Shown: positions 42,851 to 52,081 of the stretch, piece after piece
Position numbering within the stretch: the first letter of the stretch is position 1
Layout: the number at the start of each line of letters is the position of its first letter
Source of the DNA: Terracoccus sp. 273MFTsu3.1
Lineage (GTDB): Bacteria > Actinomycetota > Actinomycetes > Actinomycetales > Dermatophilaceae
Assembly (NCBI RefSeq): GCF_000383675.1
Contig: NZ_KB911820.1
Span: 930,001 to 994,000, forward strand
Reading direction: 5' to 3'
Length of the DNA: 64,000 nucleotides
Position numbers and translations under genes: made by a program
The notes under the pieces: generated by a model
Database searches by the model: none
Told to the model about the DNA's origin: nothing
The model's input: the letters and a program-made list of their open reading frames with translations, nothing else

Positions 42851-45627
42851 CCACGGCCCCGACGAGAACGACGGACACCGCCGACCCCGCCGACACCGCC
42901 GACACCGCGGCCACCGCTGACCCTGCGGCCACCGCGCACAGCAGCACGGCCCGGAGGTCGCCGGAGCGTCGCCGTGAGGTGACGCCGGCATCCCCGTCCC
43001 TACGCCGTCTCATCGCGGTCGCCATCGCCTGCATGCCCGTCCTCGTGCCCTCCGGGCCCGGCAACACGTCTCCCGCCGACCTGCCGATCGTGCTCGCGGT
43101 CGTCGGCATCGTGCTGTGGCTGTCGCGCAACCGTGCGCGCCTGCACGTGCCGTACGCCGCGGGCATGTGGCTGATGATGGTGGCCGGCGCCGTCGCGGCG
43201 CTCGCCAACCAGCACCTGGGTTCGATCGCTGTGCTCGGCCAGGACCTCTTCCTGCTCGTCTGGGCCGGCGCCATCGCCTGCGCGGTGCGTGCGGACCGGT
43301 CGCTCGTGCGCCTCGTGTGCGTCACGTGGTGCTGGAGCGGGATCGTCTGCGCGGGGTTGCTCGTCGTCGGTCGCCTCGGCAACCTTCCGTGGCTCGCCGG
43401 CCAGACCGCCCGCGACGGCTCGCGCTCCGCCCTGACCTTCGGCGACCCCAACCTGGCGGGCAACTACTTCGTCGCCTCCCTCTTCCTCCTCCTCGCCTTC
43501 CGCTACCCCCGGCGCCGCATCCTCCGGGGCGGGGCCGTGCTCCTCGTCGTCGCGGCGGTCGTCTTCACGGGCTCCAACGGCGCCATGCTCGGGATGGTGG
43601 CCGGTGTCGGTGCGGGCGTCGTCGTCGGTGTCTGGCGCTCCCGCGGTGCAGCACTCGCCATCGTGCTCATCGCGGTGCTCACCGTGGGTGGAGGGCTTCT
43701 CGTCACGTCGGTCGACTGGGGATCCCTGCAGGCCCAGGCAGCCTCGGGTGGGCCGATCCTGCACGACTCGTTCGGCCGAGGGGACTCCTCCAGCCAGGAC
43801 CGGCAGGTCCTGTTCGCCGAGACGACACGGCTCTTCTGGAACGGCACCCTCGTCGGCGTGGGGCCGGGTCGGACGCAGGAGGTCCTCGCCTCGATCCCCG
43901 CCCCCTACGTCAAGGAGGCGCACAACGACTACACGGCGACGCTGGTCGAGCTCGGGGCGGTCGGCGGCCTCGGCCTCGTGGTGCTGCTCGCCTCGGTGGC
44001 GGTCCGGCTCGCGAGTGTCTCGACGACGCGCGGACGCGCGACGCGGGTGCCGCTCTCCGGGAGGCTCCTTCCCGCCCCGCACTGGCTCGTCGCCATCGGC
44101 GTCTCGTTCGTCATGGCGGGCCTGTTCTACGAGGTTCTCCACTTCCGTCACCTCTGGGCCTTCCTGGGTCTGCTCGCCGGGCTGGACCTGCTCCGGAGCG
44201 AGGGCGCTCGCGCGGCGTCGGTGCCAGATGCCCCGGGCGCTCCGGGCGCCCGGGCGCAGGTCGGACCGACCGACGTCCCTCCGCCGCGCCCGCCGCAGCC
44301 CGCTGTCGCAGCGGGGCGGGGCCTCGGTAGGGCCTCCCGGCCCGCCGACCGGGAACCGCCCTCCGGGAGGCGTCGTCCGCGCATCCCGGGGCGCGACGTC
44401 CTGGACAACATCGCCGCCCGTCTCGTCGCCGTGGTCGCGCTGGGGGTGGGAACGATCATCGTGGCCCGCGTCGGGGGCGCCGAGGACGTGGGTGTCCTCG
44501 CCCTGCTGCGCGTCGTCCCTGGTCTCGTCGGGGTCGTGGCGGCCTGTGGGCTGGCCGGAGCCATGGGCTACTTCCTCGCGGGCCCCCACTCCGACGACCC
44601 GCGGCTGTGGCCGACGATCATCGCCCTCCTCGCCGGGGGAGTGCTGCTCGGCACCGGGGCCTGGCTGCTGCTCCTGCCCCTCATCCCGTCGAGCCTCTTC
44701 GGCACGACGAGCACGCTGGTCATGGTCCTGGCAGGGGTCAGCGTCGGCACCCAGCTGCCCCTGGGAGTGGCGAAGTCGAGCCTGCAGGGGCTGGGCGACC
44801 GGCACGGTTCCAACGTGGTCACCGCCGCGGAGGAGGTGGCCTTCCTCCCCGCCTTCGGCATCGCCTATCTCGTCGGCCTGCGTGGGCCGCTCCTGCTCGT
44901 GGTCGTGCTCATCGTCGCGGACGTCGTCGTGGCCGGTGGGGGCTGGGTGCGCCTCGTGCGCGAGGTGCACCGCAGAGGCTCGCGGATGACGGGACGTCCC
45001 GATCGCAGGCTGGCCCGAAGCATCGTGTCCTTCGGGCTGCTGGGCCAGGTCGGGGGTCTGGTGAACCTGCTCAACCTCCGCCTCGACTTCCTCGTCCTCG
45101 GTGCGCTGGCAGGTCCGGCACCCTTGGGCGTCTACGCGGTCGCCTCGAAGTTCGCGGAGCTCGCCAGGCTGCCGGCCCTCGCCGTCACCTGGGTCAGCTA
45201 CCCGCGCATGGCACGGATGGGCCCGGCGGTGTCCGCGAGGGTGGCGCGCCGACAGCTTCCGCGGTTGGCGGGTCTGGGGGTCGTCAGTGCACTCGTGCTG
45301 GCCTTGGCCGCCAGACCTCTCCTGCCCGCGTTCTACGGGTCCGAGTTCCTCGCCTCCGTGCTACCGGCCGTGATCATCGCCGTGGGCCTGGTCGCCTCAC
45401 CAGCCGGCGGTCTGGCGAGCGGCTACCTGCTCGGCACGCGCCGTCCGGGCACCAACTCGGTCCTGCAGACCGCGGGCCTCGTGACGACCCTCGTGCTCGA
45501 CCTGGTGCTCATCCCGCCGTTCGGTCTGCTCGGGGCAGCGGTGGCGAGTGCGCTCGCGTACCTCGTCACCGACCTCACGACGATCTTCGTCGTCGGTCGC
45601 CTCACGCGGAGGACCCATGCGACGTAG
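42847..45627 (+). CDS. fused O-antigen-ligase/polymerase and polysaccharide flippase
   Basis: A 926-residue membrane protein that joins two normally separate functions. After a disordered N-terminus with Ala-Asp-Thr repeats, residues ~50-445 form a Wzy/WaaL-like module with about ten helices and the periplasmic loop GPGRTQEVLASIPAPYVKEA followed by HNDYTATLVELG, the usual O-antigen ligase signature. A Pro/Arg-rich linker (~450-510) leads to ~515-920, a Wzx/MATE-type flippase with a dozen helices (NIAARLVAVVALGVGTIIVA and LGALAGPAPLGVYAVASKF). One polypeptide could flip repeat units and polymerise them. No internal stop or start is evident. Confidence 0.9.
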   Translation: MTTAPTRTTDTADPADTADTAATADPAATAHSSTARRSPERRREVTPASPSLRRLIAVAIACMPVLVPSGPGNTSPADLPIVLAVVGIVLWLSRNRARLHVPYAAGMWLMMVAGAVAALANQHLGSIAVLGQDLFLLVWAGAIACAVRADRSLVRLVCVTWCWSGIVCAGLLVVGRLGNLPWLAGQTARDGSRSALTFGDPNLAGNYFVASLFLLLAFRYPRRRILRGGAVLLVVAAVVFTGSNGAMLGMVAGVGAGVVVGVWRSRGAALAIVLIAVLTVGGGLLVTSVDWGSLQAQAASGGPILHDSFGRGDSSSQDRQVLFAETTRLFWNGTLVGVGPGRTQEVLASIPAPYVKEAHNDYTATLVELGAVGGLGLVVLLASVAVRLASVSTTRGRATRVPLSGRLLPAPHWLVAIGVSFVMAGLFYEVLHFRHLWAFLGLLAGLDLLRSEGARAASVPDAPGAPGARAQVGPTDVPPPRPPQPAVAAGRGLGRASRPADREPPSGRRRPRIPGRDVLDNIAARLVAVVALGVGTIIVARVGGAEDVGVLALLRVVPGLVGVVAACGLAGAMGYFLAGPHSDDPRLWPTIIALLAGGVLLGTGAWLLLLPLIPSSLFGTTSTLVMVLAGVSVGTQLPLGVAKSSLQGLGDRHGSNVVTAAEEVAFLPAFGIAYLVGLRGPLLLVVVLIVADVVVAGGGWVRLVREVHRRGSRMTGRPDRRLARSIVSFGLLGQVGGLVNLLNLRLDFLVLGALAGPAPLGVYAVASKFAELARLPALAVTWVSYPRMARMGPAVSARVARRQLPRLAGLGVVSALVLALAARPLLPAFYGSEFLASVLPAVIIAVGLVASPAGGLASGYLLGTRRPGTNSVLQTAGLVTTLVLDLVLIPPFGLLGAAVASALAYLVTDLTTIFVVGRLTRRTHAT

Positions 45628-46627
45628 GCGCACCGTCGTGGCGCTCGCGCTCGCCTCACTGCTCGTCGGCGGGTGCAGCTCCCCGACGCCCGGAGCCACC
45701 TCGCCGTCAGCAGGCCTCGAGGGGGCGCGGTCGATGACGGACGGCAGGTACGCGCTGCTCGTCGCGGACCTGCACCACCGAGGCACCGGCGTCTGGATCG
45801 AGTCCGACTTCGTCAAGGCCTACCTGGACGGACCATCGCGCTACCACCAGGTGCTCGAGGCCGCTCTGGCGCTCGCCCGACGTCCCGGGGTGTCCGGCAT
45901 CAAGGTCGCCGACGAGCTCGGGTACCACGACGGCACCGACCCCGAACAGGCCTTGGCGGTGGTGCGAGCAGCCGTTCGGGACATCCACACGGCGTCCCCG
46001 ACGACGAAGGTGCTCATCGACGTCGTCGTCCCCGAGCTGGGATGCCTGTCGTGGACCCCGACGTCGACGCCTGCCATGCGGATGTGCGGGGCGAACGCGC
46101 AGAGCTCGAGCCCGGGGGCGAGCGTCGGAGCCGTGGACGGATACGTGGCCGCGGGCGTCGACGTCATCGACCTCAGCACGGGCCTGCAGGACGACGGCTG
46201 GTACGACGAGCAGGGAACCTCGCGCGACGAGGCGATGCGCCAGTGCTGGCGCGAGGCCGTACGCCGGTGGGGCACCCGGGTGACCCTCCAGGCGCGCAAG
46301 GCGCTGGCCCACCCCGGTGCGTACGCCGGCGACGCCGCGCGGGCCGAGGCCGACGTGCACACCTACGTGGACATCCCCCTCGCCGAGGGTGCGAGAGCGG
46401 TCGACATCTGGACCTGGGCGCAGCACTACCGGGGCCAGCTCGTCACCCTTGCCGACCCGGGGGACGTCCCGAACGCGCTGACCAGGGCGCTCGAGCAGAG
46501 GCGGAAGAAGGGAGCGCAGCTGTGGACACACATGACGCCCTCGGCCTACGTGGTGGACCGGGGACACGACGTCCGCGCGGTGACGAGCCAGTTCGACGTC
46601 GTCTTCGTGGCGGCCGGAACCGGCTGA
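45617..46627 (+). CDS. exported lipoprotein of unknown function
   Basis: A 336-residue protein with an Arg-rich N-terminus and lipobox VGGC (lipid-modified Cys20). The mature part (ALLVADLHHRGTGVWIESDF, then VSGIKVADELGYHDGTDPEQ, VLIDVVVPELGCLSW, GVDVIDLSTGLQDDGWYDEQ) reads like a TIM-barrel with acidic residues at strand ends, so it may be a glycosidase-like enzyme acting on the polymer outside the cell. No specific family is recognised. The ATG lies inside the end of the fusion gene (11-base overlap), with GGAGGA before it. Confidence 0.7.
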   Translation: MRRRRTVVALALASLLVGGCSSPTPGATSPSAGLEGARSMTDGRYALLVADLHHRGTGVWIESDFVKAYLDGPSRYHQVLEAALALARRPGVSGIKVADELGYHDGTDPEQALAVVRAAVRDIHTASPTTKVLIDVVVPELGCLSWTPTSTPAMRMCGANAQSSSPGASVGAVDGYVAAGVDVIDLSTGLQDDGWYDEQGTSRDEAMRQCWREAVRRWGTRVTLQARKALAHPGAYAGDAARAEADVHTYVDIPLAEGARAVDIWTWAQHYRGQLVTLADPGDVPNALTRALEQRRKKGAQLWTHMTPSAYVVDRGHDVRAVTSQFDVVFVAAGTG

Positions 46628-47268
46628 GCACAGCCGAGGCCGCTCGGGTCAGCTCCGCTCGTCGGGCGCTCGACGTCGTGGTCGCCGCGGTGGCCCTCGT
46701 GCTGAGCGCGCCGCTCGTCATGGTGGCGGCCGTCGCGATCCGCACGACGAGCCCGGGGCCCGTGCTGTTCCGTCAGGAGCGGGTCGGCGCGGGCGGGCGA
46801 CCCTTCACCATCCTCAAGCTGCGCACCATGACCTCGGGTGGCGAGGGCCTCGACATCACGTTGGGGCGCGACCCTCGCGTCACGAGGGTCGGGGCCGTGC
46901 TCAGACGCACCTCGCTCGACGAGCTGCCGCAGCTGCTCAACGTCCTTCGCGGCGAGATGACCCTCGTCGGCCCCAGGCCCGAGACGGTCGCGCTGGCGCG
47001 CCGCTACCCGTCGGCGTGCCGCTGGGTGCTCGAGGCCACCCCGGGACTGACCGGCCCCGCGCAGATCAGGATGCGCGACTCACGCGTGCTCGAGCCACCG
47101 CTCGCCGCCGTCCCTTCGGGCCCGGCCCCGGACCCCGAGACGTGGTACCTGGAGCACGTCGTCCCGCGCCGGGTGGACCTCGACGCCGGCTACCTCTGCG
47201 CTCCGTCGCTGCCGCGCACGGTGGCCGTGCTCATCGAGACCGCGGTCTACCTGCTCCACCCCCAGTGA
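46624..47268 (+). CDS. polyprenyl-phosphate sugar-1-phosphate transferase (priming enzyme)
   Basis: A ~214-residue bacterial sugar transferase of the WcaJ/RfbP/PssY type: RRALDVVVAAVALVLSAPLV (re-entrant membrane helix), FRQERVGAGGRPFTILKLRT, RTSLDELPQLLNVLRGEM and LVGPRPE. It puts the first sugar-1-phosphate on undecaprenyl phosphate, starting repeat-unit assembly. No ATG, GTG or TTG precedes the conserved RRALD region in frame. The CTG at 46624 overlaps the previous stop exactly as ATGA/GTGA do elsewhere in this operon, so a CTG start is proposed. A GTG at 46678 would cut into the conserved helix. Confidence 0.85.
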   Translation: MSTAEAARVSSARRALDVVVAAVALVLSAPLVMVAAVAIRTTSPGPVLFRQERVGAGGRPFTILKLRTMTSGGEGLDITLGRDPRVTRVGAVLRRTSLDELPQLLNVLRGEMTLVGPRPETVALARRYPSACRWVLEATPGLTGPAQIRMRDSRVLEPPLAAVPSGPAPDPETWYLEHVVPRRVDLDAGYLCAPSLPRTVAVLIETAVYLLHPQ

Positions 47269-47310
47269 GGCGCCCCCGACGGCGCGACCACCCGCCCGCC
47301 GGACCGCTCG

Positions 47311-48900
47311 TCAGCGACCGGACGCCAGCGGTGCCGGCGCCGGGCTCACCCGGAGCGGGTCGCACCTGGCGTTGAGGCACGTACCGGTCTCGAGGTCGAA
47401 CTCGAAGTTGTGCCCGAGGCACCGGAGCCTCCCGTCGCGGACGACGCCGCCGTACTGGAGGTCCTCGCCGGCGTGGGGGCAGTAGCGGCTCACGACGTAG
47501 TCCGTCCGCCCGTCGGAGAGCACGACCGTCTCGGCAGGGTCGCGGCTCGTCTCGTACCCCTCGACGGCCTCGAGGGCGTCCCGGTCCGCGTGCTTGAGCA
47601 GGCCGACGAGGTAGTCGTTGTAGACGTCGGGGTCCCGGCTGGCGCGGATGCGCAGCGAGAGGAAGAGGTCCTCCCACCGGACGCGACCCGTGAGCACCGC
47701 GTCGAGCCACCGGGCCTCGACCGTGAGGTGGTAGCCGGGCGTCCCGCCGGCGGGGGTCAGGTCCACCTCCGTGGTCTCGGGTCCGAGGCGCACGTCCCAC
47801 GTCCCGCCCGCCCGGCCGAGGACCTCGAACCGCACCGTCATGCCGATCCTCTGCAGGAAGTAGTCGGACAGCGCTCCGAGGGCGAGGAAGTGGTCGCGGA
47901 AGCGCTCGCCCAGCCGGCTCTCCGGAGGCGGGTCCGGCAGCTCTGCGTAGACCGCGGCGATCTCGTCGGCGCGCCGGCCGGCATACGCCGTCAGGTACTC
48001 GGAGGTGTCGTCGAAGGAGAAGTCCGCCCACGTCGGGTCGCGCTCGACGTCACCGGAGCCGACGTGGAGGCGGTCGCCGGGCAGCAGGTAGAGCGAGGTC
48101 TGGCCCGGGAGCCGGTCGCGCAGGAACGCGAGCGCCTGGGCCTGGTCGGGGAAGATGCCGGGAGGCTGCACCGCGGCGTTGTGGTGCGCGAGGGCGGGGT
48201 CGAGGAAGGCGGGTGGGCCGGCATACGGCATGACGATCTTCGGCGGCGCCGACCGCAGCAGGCGCGTCACCGCACGGAACTTGCCCAGGCGCTTCTCGGA
48301 GCTGATCCGCTCGACGACCTCGGGTGGGTAGTCGTAGCAGATGGGGTGCCAGGAGGCCCCGGACATCTGCACGCCCATGACGTCGAGGGGACGTCCGGAC
48401 TCCTCAGCGGCCCGGCGGAGCTGGCTGACGCTGAGGCGCGCGTCGTTGGTGTGCAGCACGGCGTGCCCGTCGACGTGGACGAGGATCGCGGCGTCGTGGC
48501 ACATCGGGCTCAGCTCGGGGATGACGGTGACCCAGTCGCCACGGTCGTTCAGGGCCAGCCGCTCCCACGCGTCGAGCTCGATGACGACGTTGCGGATGCC
48601 GGCTCCGGCGATGCGGTTGCGCATCTCCCTCGAGGGGTAGCGCGGGATGACGAGACGCGTCGACGGCGAGAGGCCTTGCAGCAGTGGCAGATCCAGGTGG
48701 TCGAGGTGCTCGTGCGAGATGGCGACCCAGTCGGCGTCGAGCATCCGCGGCGTCCGCACGTGGGCGTTGTCGGGGAACGGGAACCAGGACCCGAGGAACG
48801 CGCCGCGTGGCGACATCCACGGGTCGCACAGCATCCGCACGCCGGGTGCGTCGATGCGCAGACCGGCGTGGCCGAGGGAGGTGACGAGTGGTCCGTTCAT
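47311..48900 (-). CDS. MBL-fold hydrolase fused to a C-terminal Rieske domain
   Basis: A 529-residue protein. The N-terminal metallo-beta-lactamase fold (UlaG-like) has TSLGHAGLRIDAPGVRMLCD and the metal motif SHEHLDHLD (~60-68). The middle part is an uncharacterised helical region. The C-terminus is a Rieske [2Fe-2S] domain with C474-P-H476 and C494-x2-H497, in YCPHAGEDLQYGG and RLRCLGHNFEFD. CMP-sialic acid hydroxylases also join Rieske and MBL folds but in the opposite order. An oxidoreductase acting on a sugar or nucleotide-sugar is possible given the operon next to it. The start at 48900 has GAGG nearby. Confidence 0.8.
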   Translation of the reverse strand: MNGPLVTSLGHAGLRIDAPGVRMLCDPWMSPRGAFLGSWFPFPDNAHVRTPRMLDADWVAISHEHLDHLDLPLLQGLSPSTRLVIPRYPSREMRNRIAGAGIRNVVIELDAWERLALNDRGDWVTVIPELSPMCHDAAILVHVDGHAVLHTNDARLSVSQLRRAAEESGRPLDVMGVQMSGASWHPICYDYPPEVVERISSEKRLGKFRAVTRLLRSAPPKIVMPYAGPPAFLDPALAHHNAAVQPPGIFPDQAQALAFLRDRLPGQTSLYLLPGDRLHVGSGDVERDPTWADFSFDDTSEYLTAYAGRRADEIAAVYAELPDPPPESRLGERFRDHFLALGALSDYFLQRIGMTVRFEVLGRAGGTWDVRLGPETTEVDLTPAGGTPGYHLTVEARWLDAVLTGRVRWEDLFLSLRIRASRDPDVYNDYLVGLLKHADRDALEAVEGYETSRDPAETVVLSDGRTDYVVSRYCPHAGEDLQYGGVVRDGRLRCLGHNFEFDLETGTCLNARCDPLRVSPAPAPLASGR

Positions 48901-48977
48901 GCCTCGACGATCCGCCCCCGCGCCTGCTGTGCACACCCGCGTGGGCCCGACCCGCGTCTACGTCGTTTGACGGAGCC

Positions 48978-49424
48978 TCAGTGCCCGCACAGCCGGCGCA
49001 GGGCGGTCAGGTCGGCGCGAACCGCCGCGGCGATGTCGGCGTGGCGGTCGGTGGCCGGTCGGGCCACACTCAGGCGGTAGGCGGCCAGGTCGTCGGCGAG
49101 GTTCTGCACGGACTCGCGGGCGTCGTCCGAGGCCGCCGTCCGCGCGAGGCCCCTGGCCCGGGAGAGCACGGTGTCGACCCCGGTACGGACGGCCGCCGCG
49201 GGCACGCCGTGCGCTGACGCGGTCGTCGTCGTGGCCGCCGCGACGAGCGACCCGATGACGGCGCAGTCACCGGCCGCCGACTGGGACGCGGCGCTCGGCG
49301 CGGCCGGGGAGCCGCCGCGTGTCGCGCCGCTGAGGACGAAGGCCGATCCGAGCGCGACGACGATCGTCAGCGCGACGCCGAGCAGGAGCTGCCAGCGGTG
49401 TGTGGAGGTCGTCGACGCGCTCAT
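48978..49424 (-). CDS. membrane-anchored exported small protein
   Basis: A 148-residue protein with a single N-terminal membrane helix (WQLLLGVALTIVVALGSAFV), an Ala/Ser-rich linker and an extracellular helical domain with two Cys (GDCAVIG and RRLCGH) that could form a disulfide. No family recognised. The ATG overlaps the stop of the beta-helix gene (ATGA), so the two are co-transcribed. Confidence 0.7.
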   Translation of the reverse strand: MSASTTSTHRWQLLLGVALTIVVALGSAFVLSGATRGGSPAAPSAASQSAAGDCAVIGSLVAAATTTTASAHGVPAAAVRTGVDTVLSRARGLARTAASDDARESVQNLADDLAAYRLSVARPATDRHADIAAAVRADLTALRRLCGH

Positions 49425-50881
49425 GATGTCGCCCTGCTCGGTGTCGGAGGTTGGTACTCGAAGGCGCCGCGGTCGTCGTAGGAGCGCACGCCGACCCCGC
49501 TGTCAGGGGTGCTCGGGTCGTCGACCCGAGGTCGGCCGGCAGCATCGAGCGCCGGCTGGCCCGGCGCGTTCGAGTCGGCCGAGTCGATCGCCGGCGACCC
49601 TGCGCGGAGGCTGAAGTCGGCCTGCGCGGGGCTGGTCCAGCGCGGGTCGGCCTGCCGTCCGTGCGACTCCTGTCCGCTCGCCGACTGGAAGGCGGCGAGG
49701 GAGGTGTAGGACGTCGATCCCCACACCATCATCGTGCCGCTGACGCTGAGGTTCACGAGGTCGTAGTCGAGTCTCGTGCCGAGCTGCGACGTCGCGTCGA
49801 CGCGGATGTCACCTCTCGTCCGGGGGCACTTCACCGTGCCGCCCGCGCCGTTGGGGCACGACGCGGCGTTGTCGACGGAGATGTTGTCGGCGAACGTGAA
49901 CCCGCTCGGGGTGCCCGATGCCACCCCTTCGAGGTTGATGCCGGCCGACACGTTGTCGTAGACGGTGTTGCCGACGACGGAGCTGCCGGTGACGCCGAAG
50001 TCGTCGATGCCGTGGTCGCCGGTGATGCACCCGGCCGTGTTGCCGGTGGGCGGGGCGCTGCAGTTGGTCAGGGGCGTGGTCGTGAAGCCCTTGTTGTGGT
50101 AGCTGACGTTGTCGACGATCGTGTTGCGGTCGCCGCCCGGGTAGGACTGGATGCCCGAGTCCTCGTTGTCGTGGACGCGGTTCCCGCTCACGAGGTTGCC
50201 GGGCGCCCGCAGGTCGATGCCGACCGCGTTGCGCACGTAGCCGTACGCGTTCCACGAGCTCTCGTTGCCGGTGATCTGGTTGCCGGTCGAGCCGTTCGTC
50301 AGGTAGATCCCGGAGGCCGAGTTGTCGGTGACGAGGTTGCCGGTGACGACCGACCCGGTCATCGAGTTGAGGTACATGCCGTATGCCGTGGCGCCCTCCA
50401 CGGGGCTGCCTGACCCCCGCGCCGTGTTGTTCGACAGCCGGACGCCGGTCGCGTTGAAGACGTAGAACGCGTTGCTCGTGGTGTCCCGGACGGTGAAGCC
50501 CGACACGGTGATCCAGCTCTGGTTGGAGATCGTGAACCCGTGCTTCGCCCCTGCGATGGTCACGACGGCCCCCGCGGCCGGCTGGAAGGTGATGGGGGAG
50601 CCGGAGGTGCCCGAGTGCCAGGGGAACACCTCGTCGGTGTACGTCCCCGATGAGACGAGAACCGTCTGGCCCGCGACGGCGACCTTCGCGGCCTTGGCGA
50701 TGGTGCAGAACGGCACCGCGGCGGTGCCCGAACCGGTGTCCGAGCAGCCGCCGCCGCCCACGTAGAGGTAGGCGGCGGCGCCTGCCGCGGCCCCGACGGA
50801 GCTGACCGCGAGGCCCAGGCCCGCGACGAGGGTGCTGAGGGCGAGGACGGCTCGTCGAGCGGGGGTGTGCGGGGGGGCCAT
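49421..50881 (-). CDS. secreted right-handed parallel beta-helix protein
   Basis: A 486-residue protein with a signal peptide (AVLALSTLVAGLGLAVSSVG) followed by many ~22-residue coils typical of pectate-lyase/NosD beta-helices: VTGNLVTDNSASGIYLTNGS, NQITGNESSWNAYGY, LVSGNRVHDNEDSGIQS and others. The N-terminal part (DTGSGTAAVPFCTIAKAAKV) matches the DUF1565-like opening common in carbohydrate-processing beta-helices. It is likely a polysaccharide lyase, epimerase or binding protein; being next to the exopolysaccharide operon supports that. The active site cannot be identified by eye. Confidence 0.8.
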   Translation of the reverse strand: MAPPHTPARRAVLALSTLVAGLGLAVSSVGAAAGAAAYLYVGGGGCSDTGSGTAAVPFCTIAKAAKVAVAGQTVLVSSGTYTDEVFPWHSGTSGSPITFQPAAGAVVTIAGAKHGFTISNQSWITVSGFTVRDTTSNAFYVFNATGVRLSNNTARGSGSPVEGATAYGMYLNSMTGSVVTGNLVTDNSASGIYLTNGSTGNQITGNESSWNAYGYVRNAVGIDLRAPGNLVSGNRVHDNEDSGIQSYPGGDRNTIVDNVSYHNKGFTTTPLTNCSAPPTGNTAGCITGDHGIDDFGVTGSSVVGNTVYDNVSAGINLEGVASGTPSGFTFADNISVDNAASCPNGAGGTVKCPRTRGDIRVDATSQLGTRLDYDLVNLSVSGTMMVWGSTSYTSLAAFQSASGQESHGRQADPRWTSPAQADFSLRAGSPAIDSADSNAPGQPALDAAGRPRVDDPSTPDSGVGVRSYDDRGAFEYQPPTPSRATS

Positions 50882-51034
50882 GACTCGTCCATCCCTTCTT
50901 GCGGATGCCTGATCCTCCAGTCTGTCGACCGGCTCGCACGATCACCCCGAGCGAAAGGAGGAGGACGGCATACGCCCAATGCAGGAGAGCCCAGGACGGA
51001 CGACCCCGGTGCGACGGGGCGCGCCCGGGCGGCC

Positions 51035-51829
51035 CTACTCGGGCTCCCAGGCGACGAGCCGGTCGAACACCTCCCGGTCGCCCTCCAGCGTCAGGGAGTC
51101 CAGCGGGTGCCGGCCGTAGAGGACGAGGACGACGTCGCTCGCCGAGCCTGTCATGCGGGCGTCTGCCCGAGCCTCGCCGTCACCGGTCTCGTCGACGTGG
51201 GCCGCGTCGAGCGGGGCGTAGCGAGAGCCGTCGGCGTCGACCCACTGGCGCCAGGCGCGGCCCTCGGTCGCGACGTAGTCGACGACGGCCGGCTCGTGCG
51301 GCCACGGGCTCGTCGTCGAACAGCACGTGGACAGGAACTCCTCGACACCGTCGAGGGCCACGTCGTCGGGCAGCGGCTGGGGCGCGCCGGCCGTGAGCTG
51401 GGCGTCGTAGGCGTGCACCGCGATCTCCTGGAGCTGGTGCCGGGCGACGGCTCCGCAGGTCTGTGGCGACTGCGAGTCGCCCCACCACGTCCAGCAGCCG
51501 CGCTCGGGGCCGGCCTCGCGCAGCGACTGCACGAGCTGCCCGGTGGAGGCGGCGAGCCAGGCGTCGAGTGCCTCGGGGTCGCTCGGCACGGCCCCGTCGC
51601 CGTCGGTGGGAGCCGGGAGCTTGGAGGTCGCGTCCGGGCCGGCCGCGACCGTGGCGGCCCAGGACCGGCGCCCGGTGCCCAGGTGGTGCACGAGGTCGAG
51701 CAGCGTCCAGTCGGGACACGTCGGCACCTGCACGTCGAGCACGTCCGCCGTCGAGACGGCCGAGCGGAACGCTCGCGAGCGGTCGTCGATGAGGCGTAGC
51801 AGGTCGCTGAACCCGAGCTCACTCGTCAC
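51035..51829 (-). CDS. maleylpyruvate-isomerase-family mycothiol-dependent protein
   Basis: A 264-residue DinB/MDMPI protein. The helical bundle starts FSDLLRLIDDRSRAFRSAV with the conserved CPDWTLLDLVHHLG, whose His with later HQLQEIAVHAYDAQ forms the usual metal site. A C-terminal MDMPI domain follows (VVLVLYGRHPLDSLTLEGD). The family uses mycothiol for isomerisation or transfer reactions in actinobacteria. Specific substrate unknown. A 252-base intergenic region separates it from pyrE. Confidence 0.85.
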   Translation of the reverse strand: MTSELGFSDLLRLIDDRSRAFRSAVSTADVLDVQVPTCPDWTLLDLVHHLGTGRRSWAATVAAGPDATSKLPAPTDGDGAVPSDPEALDAWLAASTGQLVQSLREAGPERGCWTWWGDSQSPQTCGAVARHQLQEIAVHAYDAQLTAGAPQPLPDDVALDGVEEFLSTCCSTTSPWPHEPAVVDYVATEGRAWRQWVDADGSRYAPLDAAHVDETGDGEARADARMTGSASDVVLVLYGRHPLDSLTLEGDREVFDRLVAWEPE

Positions 51830-52067
51830 GCCGGATGTCTACCACCCGACCGCGCCCACCCGACAGCGCTTTTCGGGTCCAGGCGGCGCCATCTGATGCT
51901 GCACGGTCGCGCCCGGTGCGCCGTCACGGGCCACGACCGCTACCCCGGAGGGCCGTCCTGCTGAAGGCGTCCGACACGGACCGCGCGCGAGGTCTGGCCC
52001 CCGGCCGGTACGTCGGGTCGAGGTGCACCCGTGGCAGATCGGGGGCCGACCCGATCGACGTGGGCCC

Positions 52068-52073
52068 TACGAT
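52068..52073 (+). promoter_or_regulatory. -10 element of pyrE
   Basis: TACGAT eight bases before the GTG at 52082; the transcript is probably leaderless or nearly so. Confidence 0.45.
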
Positions 52074-52081
52074 GGAGCCTC

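Noticed and set aside
42853-42960. Short repeats in the N-terminus of the fusion protein as a mobile or regulatory repeat
   Set aside because: The imperfect GCCGACACC-like repeats only encode an Ala/Asp/Thr-rich disordered stretch; no sign of function beyond that.
50882-51034. Possible riboswitch in the leader of the beta-helix gene
   Set aside because: No conserved riboswitch core (for example GEMM or ydaO type) could be recognised and the leader is short.
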